NCBI GenBank assembly: GCA_002813285.1
Contig: PHTZ01000001.1
Location: 3,285,501-3,349,500 of the forward strand
Length of the DNA stretch: 64,000 bases
Reading direction: 5' to 3'
DNA from: Flavobacteriaceae bacterium MAR_2009_75
GTDB taxonomy: Bacteria; Bacteroidota; Bacteroidia; Flavobacteriales; Flavobacteriaceae
The stretch's first letter is position 1, and each line of letters opens with the position of its first letter. The notes below the pieces were generated by a model. That model was given only the letters and a program-made list of their open reading frames with translations. It ran no database searches and was not told where the DNA came from. The position numbers were made by a program, and so were the translations under genes. This document shows, piece by piece, positions 36,533-44,392 of this stretch.

Positions 36533-36919
36533 CTAAAAGTATTTAAAAAGAGTAATAATAATAAATATGTATGCTAGGAACATACTAGCAAACTTGATGT
36601 AATAGAATGTATATAATATTTTATTTCTCCATTCTGGGGATTGGACATCAGTATTTTTGGAAATACCCGCTTCCTCTCGATTCCTATAAAATGCTATCCA
36701 TATCATACCGCCAACAAAATATTGAAGGAAGTCAGAGAGTAAAGAAATAGAAATGAGGATTAAGGGCATCAATAATTGAAACTCGCTCAATTTCAAGTCT
36801 GGGAAAGCTGTTTTCACAATCCAAATTATTCCTATACCAGCAAAGTTTAGCTGTCGGGCGATTTCACTGGCTTTCGCGGTATATTCATGAGCTTTGATTT
36901 TATATTCTTTTAGCTCCAT
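36533..36919 (-). CDS. Small membrane protein of unknown function
   Basis: A 128-residue protein with about three membrane segments: near residues 25-42 (FAGIGIIWIVKTAF), 48-75 (LLMPLILISISLLSDF) and 105-127 (FASMFLAYIFIIITLF). No family was recognised. Its start codon overlaps the HU stop by one base (TAATG), so it is translationally coupled to the HU gene. Confidence 0.65.
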   Translation of the reverse strand: MELKEYKIKAHEYTAKASEIARQLNFAGIGIIWIVKTAFPDLKLSEFQLLMPLILISISLLSDFLQYFVGGMIWIAFYRNREEAGISKNTDVQSPEWRNKILYTFYYIKFASMFLAYIFIIITLFKYF

Positions 36920-37212
36920 TATCTATTTTTCATTGGCCCTGTGTCATCAGTGTCTTGCAACGCGATACCTGGTTGAAATTTCACGACTTTTTTAGATGAT
37001 ATTTTTATGGATTCTCCAGTATTTGGATTCCTACCTTTCCGTTCAGGTCTTTTTGCTACGGTCCAGGACCCAAATCCGCCCAAAGAAACTTTATCACCTT
37101 CTTTTAAACTTTTTTCAATATTCCCTAATAGCGATTCTAAAGCCTTTCTTGCCGCAATTTTAGTGATTCCAGCATCTTTAGAAATGGCATCTATCAATTC
37201 TGATTTGTTCAT
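36919..37212 (-). CDS. HU-family DNA-binding protein
   Basis: A 97-residue HU/IHF-type protein. It starts MNKSELIDAISKDAGITKI, carries the dimer core LGGFGSWTVAKR and the beta-arm GRNPNTGESIKI. It has a short C-terminal extension (IALQDTDDTGPMKNR) beyond the usual 90 residues. It bends DNA and compacts the nucleoid. It is coupled to a small membrane protein and lies far from the core HU locus context, so it may be a secondary paralogue. Confidence 0.93.
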   Translation of the reverse strand: MNKSELIDAISKDAGITKIAARKALESLLGNIEKSLKEGDKVSLGGFGSWTVAKRPERKGRNPNTGESIKISSKKVVKFQPGIALQDTDDTGPMKNR

Positions 37213-37422
37213 TATTGATCAACTTGATTTTAGGTTATTACAATTTTAAAAGCTCTATTGAAACAATTATTTGACACTATGTGATTAGAAATGATTATTT
37301 AATTACGAGTATCCTAATAACATTAAACTTTATCTAAACTTTTTAGTGTTGAGATAAATAGGGGGAGAACTTAAATATAAAAGATTTTGAAATTAGTTAA
37401 AGATTTTTCTTCCAAAAAGTAT

Positions 37423-38268
37423 TTAAATGTCATTAGTCTTAAATAAATTCCGAAATCGACCTGGCAATTTATCTTTTAAATACATTACTTTATGAGTAAA
37501 AGGGTGGATGAACTTTATAGAAAAAGCATGAAGGTATAGGCCCTTACCGTTTAAAATTAAATCTTCTTGTCCGTATGTTTTATCGCCCAATATAGGGTTT
37601 CCGATACTTGAAAGGTGTTTGCGTAACTGATGTCTTCTACCTGTTCGAGGGTCTAATTTCACCAAGTTAAGTCGGCCGAATCGTTCGGAGGGTACAGAAT
37701 CGACAACAGTGTAATTCGAATGCGATGGTTTGCCTTCAATATCGGAAGTAACTTTGCCTTTATGCTTCATTTCTCCAATAGTAACCGCATAATAAGTCTT
37801 TTCAATCGCTTTTGCTTCGAACAAGCGGTTCAGGGCACGAATACTACTACTTGTTTTTCCGACTAACAAAATACCTGTAGTGGCATAATCTAAGCGATGC
37901 ACAGGTTGTGGTATGGTGGCATCGGGCAAATTACTGGGTTGCAAGTTTTGAGACAGTGCATGGGCGATGGTTTTAAAACTATTGCCACTGACCAAAATAC
38001 CCGCAGGCTTATGAATCGCTGCCAAATGTTCGTCTTCGAATAATACCTGTAATGGGAATACCAATTTTTTAGAAGACCGTACCTTTTCCGGTATGCATAA
38101 CTGTATACGTTCACCACCCTTTATCAGGGTTGCAGTCGTTGCGATAGCGTCGTTGACCGTAATATATTTTTTCTTCAGTACTTTTTTTAGGGCAGACTTG
38201 GTCATGGCACCCCTAAAAATACCTACGCCATATTCTTGTAACCGAATAGGTTCATCCATATTAGGCAC
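37423..38268 (-). CDS. RluA-family pseudouridine synthase
   Basis: A 281-residue RNA pseudouridine synthase. An N-terminal S4-like RNA-binding region (ALKKVLKKKYITVNDAIA) precedes the catalytic domain with the active-site Asp in PVHRLDYATTGILLVGKT and later RTGRRHQLRKHLSSIGNPI. It isomerises uridine in rRNA or tRNA; the target site cannot be assigned. It follows a methyltransferase gene by 32 bases and is probably co-transcribed with it. Confidence 0.94.
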   Translation of the reverse strand: MPNMDEPIRLQEYGVGIFRGAMTKSALKKVLKKKYITVNDAIATTATLIKGGERIQLCIPEKVRSSKKLVFPLQVLFEDEHLAAIHKPAGILVSGNSFKTIAHALSQNLQPSNLPDATIPQPVHRLDYATTGILLVGKTSSSIRALNRLFEAKAIEKTYYAVTIGEMKHKGKVTSDIEGKPSHSNYTVVDSVPSERFGRLNLVKLDPRTGRRHQLRKHLSSIGNPILGDKTYGQEDLILNGKGLYLHAFSIKFIHPFTHKVMYLKDKLPGRFRNLFKTNDI

Positions 38269-38300
38269 AGTATGGGTTTCGGTGGTCTCGATAGTATCCT

Positions 38301-38924
38301 TTACTTTTTCTGGGCCACGAATCGAATCACCGAGCCTTCTCCGTTATGGTACAAACCTTCTTGAAGTTCAACCACTTTTTCTTCGGCTTCGATAATCTCG
38401 TAGTCGGCAAAATCTGTTCGTAGTTCTCCCAAAGAAAATAAACTCTCAAGATTACCTGGTCCGCCAACGCTTGGGTTTTTGGTTTTGTAGGCTAAATGGT
38501 TTTTGCCAAACGCCTCGAAGATGACGATTCCGCCACTGCGTAAATAGCTACTTAACATTTTATGGTATTGCGACTTGATTTCCGACGGAAAATGGGCATA
38601 TACCAAGGCAATGGCGTCGAATTGATTTTCACTGTATTTTAAATGGGGTAGTTGGCCCACTTGGTACTCAATGGTTACATCATTTTCCTCGGCAAGTTTT
38701 AGCGCTTTTTTTCTTCCTTCGGCGCTAATGTCAAAGGCAGATACCTGCCAACCCAAATTTGCGGCAAATACCGCATTACGCCCTTCGCCTTCTGCGGCAA
38801 AGAGTATTTTGCCCGGTTCGAGTTTTTCTAATTGTTCTTTGAAATACACATTGGGCTCAAGGCCGAAAGCATATTCTGGGGCACTGTATCTATCATCCCA
38901 TCTCTTTTGCCACGGGTCTACCAT
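38301..38924 (-). CDS. Class I SAM-dependent methyltransferase (TehB-like)
   Basis: A 207-residue methyltransferase starting [20 protein letters not shown], a TehB-like N-terminus. The SAM motif is [16 protein letters not shown] (about 43-58) with acidic SAFDISAEG. The middle [18 protein letters not shown] is family typical. The substrate is unknown; tellurite resistance is only one possibility. It precedes an RluA gene in a likely two-gene unit. Confidence 0.88.
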   Translation of the reverse strand: MVDPWQKRWDDRYSAPEYAFGLEPNVYFKEQLEKLEPGKILFAAEGEGRNAVFAANLGWQVSAFDISAEGRKKALKLAEENDVTIEYQVGQLPHLKYSENQFDAIALVYAHFPSEIKSQYHKMLSSYLRSGGIVIFEAFGKNHLAYKTKNPSVGGPGNLESLFSLGELRTDFADYEIIEAEEKVVELQEGLYHNGEGSVIRFVAQKK

Positions 38925-39182
38925 AGTCTTTTAATTAAAGTTTACGTCAAGTTCTAAATCAAATCTACATCGGCGTTTGGGGAACGGACCGAAGTGAGGA
39001 GCTTTTAAAAATAAGATTTTTTGTTGAAAGAAAAGTATTTTTTGGGTTAAGGGGAAGGGAGGTCTTTGTTGAAAATTCTAGGTAATGTATTAAGAACTAA
39101 CAAAGTACTGAAAGATATGTATATAGTGGAAGAAAGGCTGTAATTTTAAAACTGTAATGTTGATTCTAACTGTTCAATCAGA

Positions 39183-40628
39183 TTACCCCAAAATCATACC
39201 TGCAATAGTAGCGGAAAGAAGGGAAGCGATTGAACCGCCCAATACGGCTTTCATTCCGAATTCAGAAAGGGTCTTGCGCTGGCCAGGAGCTAAAGAACCA
39301 ATGCCCCCGATTTGAATACCAATGGAAGCAAAGTTGGCAAAACCACACAACATATAGGTCGCCATAATTACCGATTTGTTATAAGTAAGATTGGCACCTT
39401 GGGTCAAATCTTTTAACTCGGCCAATTGAATATAGCCGACAAATTCACTGGCGGCCAGTTTTATTCCGAGCAATTGGCCCATCAACATCACGTCTTCATT
39501 CGCAACCCCGATCAACCACATTAGGGGTGCAAAAACAGTACCTAAAATAGCTTCGAGCGAGAATTCGCTATAGGCAGTATTTTCGGCCATCCATTGGTTG
39601 AAGTTGGTCAAATCTCCTGCATAGCCTAGAATACCATTGATCATGGCAATAAGTGCTACGAATACCAATAACATCGCACCTACATTAACGGCCAATTTAA
39701 GACCCTCGGTCGTTCCGTTGGCGATGGCGTCGAGCATATTCGAACCTATTTTTTCGGTAGAAACCTCGATGTCGGTGTTTACGACTTCCGTCTGTGGATG
39801 CAGAATTTTTGAAATAACAATGGCACCGGGTGCTGCCATAACCGAAGCTGCCAATAAGTGTTTCGCAAAAACGAGCTGTAGAGCTTCATCCTCCCCACCC
39901 AAAAAACCAATATATGCGGCAAGTACGGCACCGGCTACGGTGGCCATTCCCCCAATCATCACCAATAAAATTTCTGATCGGTTCATTTTTTCCAAATAAG
40001 CCTTGATCAACAATGGGGCTTCGGTCTGACCCAAGAAAATATTTCCGGCCACCGAAAGACTCTCCGGACCTGAAATACCCAAACTCTTTGAAAGCAACCA
40101 GGCCAATCCGCGAACGACCTTTTGAATCACTCCCAAATAGAATAGAAGGGAGGTCAGCGCGGAAAAGAAAATAATGGTCGGCAATACCTGAAAGGCAAAA
40201 ATATAGCCAAAGGTGTTGGTGTCGACCACAAGCCCTTCAAAGAGAAATTTACTACCCGCCCGGGTAAAGCCTAAAATACTGATGAAAACGGCACCAATGG
40301 CTTCGAATGCCATTTGTACCCATGATACTTTTAATACGCCGACAGCAATCAATAGTTGTAATGAAAGCCCGATACCTACGGTTTTCCAGTTGATGGCTTT
40401 GCGATTTGAACTGAATAGAAATGCAATAAGAATGAGCACGGCCATGCCCAGCATGCCCCGCCATAAACTATTGATGCTAAATCCGCCATTGGGCACTATA
40501 TCGGCCGTATTTTCTCGAACATCGTTATACGTAACGGAGTCTACAATGTCTACAGCTAAAGAATCTTGGGCCAGAGAAGGAAAAAAGGTACACAAGGCAA
40601 GCAGAAGGATCCAAAGTTTGGTATTCAT
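39183..40628 (-). CDS. Concentrative nucleoside transporter (NupC/CNT family)
   Basis: A 481-residue inner-membrane symporter for nucleosides. It has an unusual N-terminal signal-like segment (residues 1-21, ending SLAQD), then about ten membrane segments. CNT features: the gate domain FAFQVLPTIIFFSALTSLL, GQTEAPLLIKAYL with the substrate-binding Glu, and VANEDVMLMGQLLGIKLAAS near residue 370. It probably uses proton or sodium gradients. It is transcribed with the bifunctional-nuclease gene 33 bases upstream. Confidence 0.94.
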   Translation of the reverse strand: MNTKLWILLLALCTFFPSLAQDSLAVDIVDSVTYNDVRENTADIVPNGGFSINSLWRGMLGMAVLILIAFLFSSNRKAINWKTVGIGLSLQLLIAVGVLKVSWVQMAFEAIGAVFISILGFTRAGSKFLFEGLVVDTNTFGYIFAFQVLPTIIFFSALTSLLFYLGVIQKVVRGLAWLLSKSLGISGPESLSVAGNIFLGQTEAPLLIKAYLEKMNRSEILLVMIGGMATVAGAVLAAYIGFLGGEDEALQLVFAKHLLAASVMAAPGAIVISKILHPQTEVVNTDIEVSTEKIGSNMLDAIANGTTEGLKLAVNVGAMLLVFVALIAMINGILGYAGDLTNFNQWMAENTAYSEFSLEAILGTVFAPLMWLIGVANEDVMLMGQLLGIKLAASEFVGYIQLAELKDLTQGANLTYNKSVIMATYMLCGFANFASIGIQIGGIGSLAPGQRKTLSEFGMKAVLGGSIASLLSATIAGMILG

Positions 40629-40661
40629 ATAGTCGCCTGCGTATTTAGTGGTTCGTATTGA

Positions 40662-41291
40662 TTAGTTACGTTTCGAAATTTCGTCACGCAGTTTGGCCGC
40701 CTTCTCATAGTCTTCATTGGCTACAGCCTTATCAAGTTCTTTGTTGAGTTCGTCTACGGTAAGTTCGGTATAACCATCAGTGGCACCGGTCTCAATCTCA
40801 ACGGTTTCGCCTTCTTGAAGAATTTCATCGACCACGATACTTTCGTCGGTTTCTTCTTTGTCGGTGTCTTTAGATGAGAATTTCAGGTAGATACCTGCCT
40901 TGTCCAAAATAGTTTTGTAGGTGAAGATGGGGGCATCAAAACGCAATGCCAATGCTATGGCATCACTAGTGCGCGCATCGATAATTTCTTCGATTTTGTC
41001 ACGTTCACAGATGATACTGGAATAAAAAACACCGTCTACCAATTTGTGAATTATCACTTGCTTGATGACGATGTCGAAGCGGTCGGAAAAATTTTTGAAA
41101 AGATCATGGGTCAATGGGCGAGGGGGTTTGATCTCCTTCTCCAAAGCAATGGCGATGGACTGTGCCTCAAAAGCACCGATGACAATAGGCAACTTGCGAT
41201 CACCATCTACCTCATTCAAAATGAGGGCGTAAGCACCGTTTTGCGTTTGACTGTATGAAATTCCCTTTATTTTTAACCTGACTAAGCTCAT
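40662..41291 (-). CDS. Bifunctional nuclease family protein with UVR domain
   Basis: A 209-residue protein. The N-terminal bifunctional-nuclease domain (DUF151) covers residues 1-130, with YALILNEVDGDRKLPIVIGA and IDARTSDAIALALRFDAPIF. A C-terminal UvrB/UvrC motif (ELNKELDKAVANEDYEKAAK) spans 178-207. Plant relatives have RNase and DNase activity. The combination is common in Bacteroidota. It leads an operon with a nucleoside transporter, which fits nucleic-acid salvage. Confidence 0.93.
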   Translation of the reverse strand: MSLVRLKIKGISYSQTQNGAYALILNEVDGDRKLPIVIGAFEAQSIAIALEKEIKPPRPLTHDLFKNFSDRFDIVIKQVIIHKLVDGVFYSSIICERDKIEEIIDARTSDAIALALRFDAPIFTYKTILDKAGIYLKFSSKDTDKEETDESIVVDEILQEGETVEIETGATDGYTELTVDELNKELDKAVANEDYEKAAKLRDEISKRN

Positions 41292-41307
41292 AGAATTTTA
41301 AAAATAC

Positions 41308-41351
41308 AAAAAGGCTGTTTAAATATGGGCATACCCGAAATTTAAACAGCC
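41308..41351 (-). terminator. Intrinsic terminator of the etfBA operon
   Basis: GGCTGTTTAAAT (41313-41324) and ATTTAAACAGCC (41340-41351) are perfectly complementary over 12 bases. On the minus strand the stem is followed by a T run, 27 bases after the etfA stop. Confidence 0.9.
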
Positions 41352-41377
41352 CTTTAGAGGGCGCAAATTAACAAAAA

Positions 41378-42346
41378 TTAAGCGTTTTGGGCTTTAAATT
41401 CTTTTAATTTTTCGACGAGTTGTGGCACTACTTCAAAGGCGTCTCCTACAATACCGTAGTCGGCCGCTTTGAAAAATGGTGCCTCGGCATCGTTATTGAT
41501 CACCACTTTAGTTTTACTGGCGCTAACACCTGCCAAGTGTTGAATGGCGCCTGAAATACCAACGGCAATGTATAAATTAGCCGCTACCGGCTTACCTGTC
41601 TGGCCTACGTGCTCGCCATGCGGTCTCCAGCCCATATCTGAAACAGGCTTTGAACAGGCGGTGGCCGCACCCAATACTTCGGCCAGCTCTTCGATCATGC
41701 CCCAATTTTCAGGTCCTTTAAGTCCACGACCTCCAGAAACTACGATTTCCGCATCGGCAATGGTTACTTTACCGGCCACTTTATCGACTTCGACAGATTT
41801 AACCGCAAAATCGTTATCATCTAATGATGGACTAAAATCTTCGACTACGGCATCGGCGTTATTTTCGACGATTCCGAAAGCGTTATTTGAAACCCCAACG
41901 ATTTTAGTATCGGTAGTAATTTCTGTATGGGCAAAACCCTTATTACTGAATGCGGTGCGTTTTATGGTAAATGGTGCCGTACTATTGGGTGCTTCCACTA
42001 CGTTCGGGGCATAGCCGGCCTTTAGCTTACCTGCCAAAATAGGAGCCAAATATTTGCTATTTGCACTAGAACTGACGATAACAACATTTGCTTCCTCTTT
42101 ATTCACAGCTTCTGTAATTGCCTTGGCATACGCCTCGGCGTTAAAGGTTTTTAGCTGATCGTTGGTCACGTTCAATACTTTTGAAATACCGTAAGTGCCC
42201 AAATCATTATTGGCATCGGCATTGAAAGAAATGGCAACCGCTGAGGTGCCCAGTTGCTCTGCAACCGCTTTGGCATAAGAAGCCACTTCAAAAGCGTTCT
42301 TTTTAAACTTTCCGTTTTCTGATTCTGTATATACGAGAACTGACAT
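41378..42346 (-). CDS. etfA: Electron transfer flavoprotein subunit alpha
   Basis: A 322-residue FAD-binding alpha subunit. The N-terminal domain starts MSVLVYTESENGKFKKNAFE. The C-terminal FAD domain has VVSGGRGLKGPENWGMIEEL, DMGWRPHGEHVGQTGKPVAAN and YIAVGISGAIQHLAG, the family signature. EtfAB shuttles electrons from acyl-CoA and other dehydrogenases. It follows etfB by 47 bases and ends at a strong terminator. Confidence 0.97.
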   Translation of the reverse strand: MSVLVYTESENGKFKKNAFEVASYAKAVAEQLGTSAVAISFNADANNDLGTYGISKVLNVTNDQLKTFNAEAYAKAITEAVNKEEANVVIVSSSANSKYLAPILAGKLKAGYAPNVVEAPNSTAPFTIKRTAFSNKGFAHTEITTDTKIVGVSNNAFGIVENNADAVVEDFSPSLDDNDFAVKSVEVDKVAGKVTIADAEIVVSGGRGLKGPENWGMIEELAEVLGAATACSKPVSDMGWRPHGEHVGQTGKPVAANLYIAVGISGAIQHLAGVSASKTKVVINNDAEAPFFKAADYGIVGDAFEVVPQLVEKLKEFKAQNA

Positions 42347-42393
42347 TTTTTTGTGTTTAAATTTTCAAATTGAGTTAAAGTCGAAAAAACCGA

Positions 42394-43134
42394 TTAAATA
42401 ACCTTGGCTTCATTGTGAAGTAACGCTACCAATTCATCGGCAGAATCTACAAGTTTTACGGTGCCTTTCGGGGCAGGTTTTTCAAACTTGTTGTCAACAG
42501 TGGCTTTAACTGCATCAATTGGCTCTACTACGTTTAAAGCTTTTTTACGGGCCATCATGATACCCCTCATATTCGGTATTTTAAGGTCACTTTCTTCGAC
42601 GAGCCCTTTTTGGCCTCCGATGACCAATGGCAGTTGGGTCTCCACTTTTTCCTTGCCCCCATCTATTTCACGAATTGCGGTAGCCGTATTGCCTTCAACT
42701 TCAAGATTAATACAAGTGTTTATAAAGTTCATGCCTGTGAGGGTGGCCAAAATACCGGGTACCATACCACCGTTGTAATCGATAGACTCTCTTCCGGCAA
42801 TAACCAAATCGTACGCACCATCCTTGACAACATTAGCCAATTGTTCAGCTACAAAGAAACCGTCGGTAGGTACTGCGTTGATACGAATGCCCTCATCTGC
42901 GCCAATGGCCAGAGCTTTTCTCATCGTAGGTTCTACCGATGCATCGCCAACTGTGGCAATGTGCACCGTAGCACCTTGTTTCTCTTTGAACCACATGGCA
43001 CGGGTAAGACCGAACTCATCGTTAGGGTTGATGACGAACTGCACACCATTGGTGTCAAATTTAGTATCCCCGTCGGTAAAATTGATTTTTGACGTGGTAT
43101 CAGGTACATTACTTATACAAACTAATATTTTCAT
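42394..43134 (-). CDS. etfB: Electron transfer flavoprotein subunit beta
   Basis: A 246-residue beta subunit, starting MKILVCISNVPDTTSKINF, with the AMP-binding signature region DLVIAGRESIDYNGGMVPGI (split: residues about 113-132) and IPNMRGIMMARKKALNVVEP. It forms the Etf heterodimer with EtfA. A 26-bp perfect palindrome lies 50 bases upstream, over the expected -33 region, so the operon is probably repressor controlled. Confidence 0.97.
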   Translation of the reverse strand: MKILVCISNVPDTTSKINFTDGDTKFDTNGVQFVINPNDEFGLTRAMWFKEKQGATVHIATVGDASVEPTMRKALAIGADEGIRINAVPTDGFFVAEQLANVVKDGAYDLVIAGRESIDYNGGMVPGILATLTGMNFINTCINLEVEGNTATAIREIDGGKEKVETQLPLVIGGQKGLVEESDLKIPNMRGIMMARKKALNVVEPIDAVKATVDNKFEKPAPKGTVKLVDSADELVALLHNEAKVI

Positions 43135-43161
43135 CTATACTACTCTTTTAAATTGACCTTA

Positions 43162-43169
43162 CGAAGATA
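43162..43169 (-). promoter_or_regulatory. Candidate -7 box for etfB
   Basis: On the minus strand TATCTTCG is a seven-of-eight match to TAnnTTTG, 28 bases before the etfB start. The palindrome at 43184-43209 would cover its -33 region. Confidence 0.35.
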
Positions 43170-43183
43170 AGTATTCTTTTACT

Positions 43184-43209
43184 AAAATACTATGCATGCA
43201 TAGTATTTT
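43184..43209. promoter_or_regulatory. Perfect 26-bp palindrome, candidate operator of etfBA/pdhB spacer
   Basis: The sequence reads identically on both strands across 26 bases, with the core ACTATGCATGCATAGT. It sits in the 176-base divergent spacer between etfB and pdhB, closer to etfB. The length and symmetry suit a dimeric MarR- or TetR-type repressor. No regulator gene adjoins it. Confidence 0.6.
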
Positions 43210-43258
43210 TTTGTTTCTTTTTTGGGGCCTAGGGTAAATGAATTGATATATATTTTCC

Positions 43259-43266
43259 TATTTTTG
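43259..43266 (+). promoter_or_regulatory. Candidate -7 box for pdhB
   Basis: TATTTTTG fits TAnnTTTG and lies 44 bases before the pdhB start. No well-spaced -33 element was found. Confidence 0.33.
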
Positions 43267-43310
43267 CTTGCCATTTTAGCTAATTAATAAAAAGACACAT
43301 CACATAGCAT

Positions 43311-44288
43311 ATGAAGACGTTACAATTTAGGCAAGCCATTGCTGAGGCCATGACCGAAGAAATGAGAAGAGACGAGTCCGTTTACCTTATGGGAGAAGAA
43401 GTGGCTGAATATAATGGTGCTTACAAGGCCTCTAAGGGTATGCTCGATGAATTCGGTGCAAAACGTGTGATCGATACTCCGATCGCTGAGCTCGGTTTTG
43501 CAGGTATCGGTGTGGGTTCTACTATGACAGGCAACCGCCCGATCATAGAATTCATGACCTTCAACTTTGCTTTGGTAGGTATCGATCAGATTATTAATAA
43601 TGCCGCGAAGATCCGTCAGATGTCTGGTGGTCAGTTTCCGTGCCCTATCGTTTTTCGTGGGCCGACCGCATCTGCAGGTCAATTGGCCGCTACACACTCG
43701 CAAGCTTTTGAAAGCTGGTATGCGAATTGCCCGGGTCTAAAGGTAGTAGTGCCCTCTAATCCGGCAGATGCCAAAGGTCTGTTGAAATCTGCGATTCGTG
43801 ATGACGATCCGGTTATTTTTATGGAGTCGGAACAGATGTACGGTGATAAGGGTGAAGTGCCTGAAGGTGAATACACCATTCCATTGGGAGTAGCCGATAT
43901 TCGTAGAGAGGGTAGCGATGTAACCATCGTTTCCTTCGGAAAAATTATCAAAGAAGCTTTTAAAGCTGCCGATGAATTGGAAAAAGAGGGTATTAGCTGT
44001 GAAATAATAGATTTACGTACCGTAAAACCTATGGATTACGAGGCAATACTCAAATCGGTAAAGAAAACAAACAGATTGGTCATTCTTGAAGAAGCTTGGC
44101 CCTTCGGAAACGTAGCCACTGAGATAACTTTTCACGTACAGGCCCATGCATTCGATTATTTAGATGCGCCTATTCAAAAAATAAACACGGCAGATACACC
44201 AGCACCTTATTCGCCAGTATTGTTGGCGGAGTGGTTGCCCAATCATGAAGATGTTATTAACGCTGTTAAGAAAGTGTTATATAAATAA
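43311..44288 (+). CDS. pdhB: Pyruvate dehydrogenase E1 component subunit beta
   Basis: A 325-residue E1-beta subunit of the pyruvate dehydrogenase complex. The transketolase pyrimidine-binding domain has YLMGEEVAEYNGAYKASKG with the catalytic Glu, and MTFNFALVGIDQIINNAAK. The C-terminal domain has EGISCEIIDLRTVKPMDYEA and PFGNVATEITFHVQAHAFDY. It partners E1-alpha, which is not encoded nearby. It has its own terminator. Confidence 0.95.
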   Translation: MKTLQFRQAIAEAMTEEMRRDESVYLMGEEVAEYNGAYKASKGMLDEFGAKRVIDTPIAELGFAGIGVGSTMTGNRPIIEFMTFNFALVGIDQIINNAAKIRQMSGGQFPCPIVFRGPTASAGQLAATHSQAFESWYANCPGLKVVVPSNPADAKGLLKSAIRDDDPVIFMESEQMYGDKGEVPEGEYTIPLGVADIRREGSDVTIVSFGKIIKEAFKAADELEKEGISCEIIDLRTVKPMDYEAILKSVKKTNRLVILEEAWPFGNVATEITFHVQAHAFDYLDAPIQKINTADTPAPYSPVLLAEWLPNHEDVINAVKKVLYK

Positions 44289-44313
44289 GGTATACCGAAT
44301 TGTAAAAGTACTT

Positions 44314-44349
44314 TTGCTTCGTCTACCATGGGTCGGCGAAGCTTTTTTT
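44314..44349 (+). terminator. Intrinsic terminator after pdhB
   Basis: GCTTCG (44316-44321) pairs with CGAAGC (44337-44342) around a 15-base loop, followed by seven T. Confidence 0.75.
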
Positions 44350-44392
44350 ATGGTATACTATTTGCTTGCACCAATGCGAGAACCAATATTTA

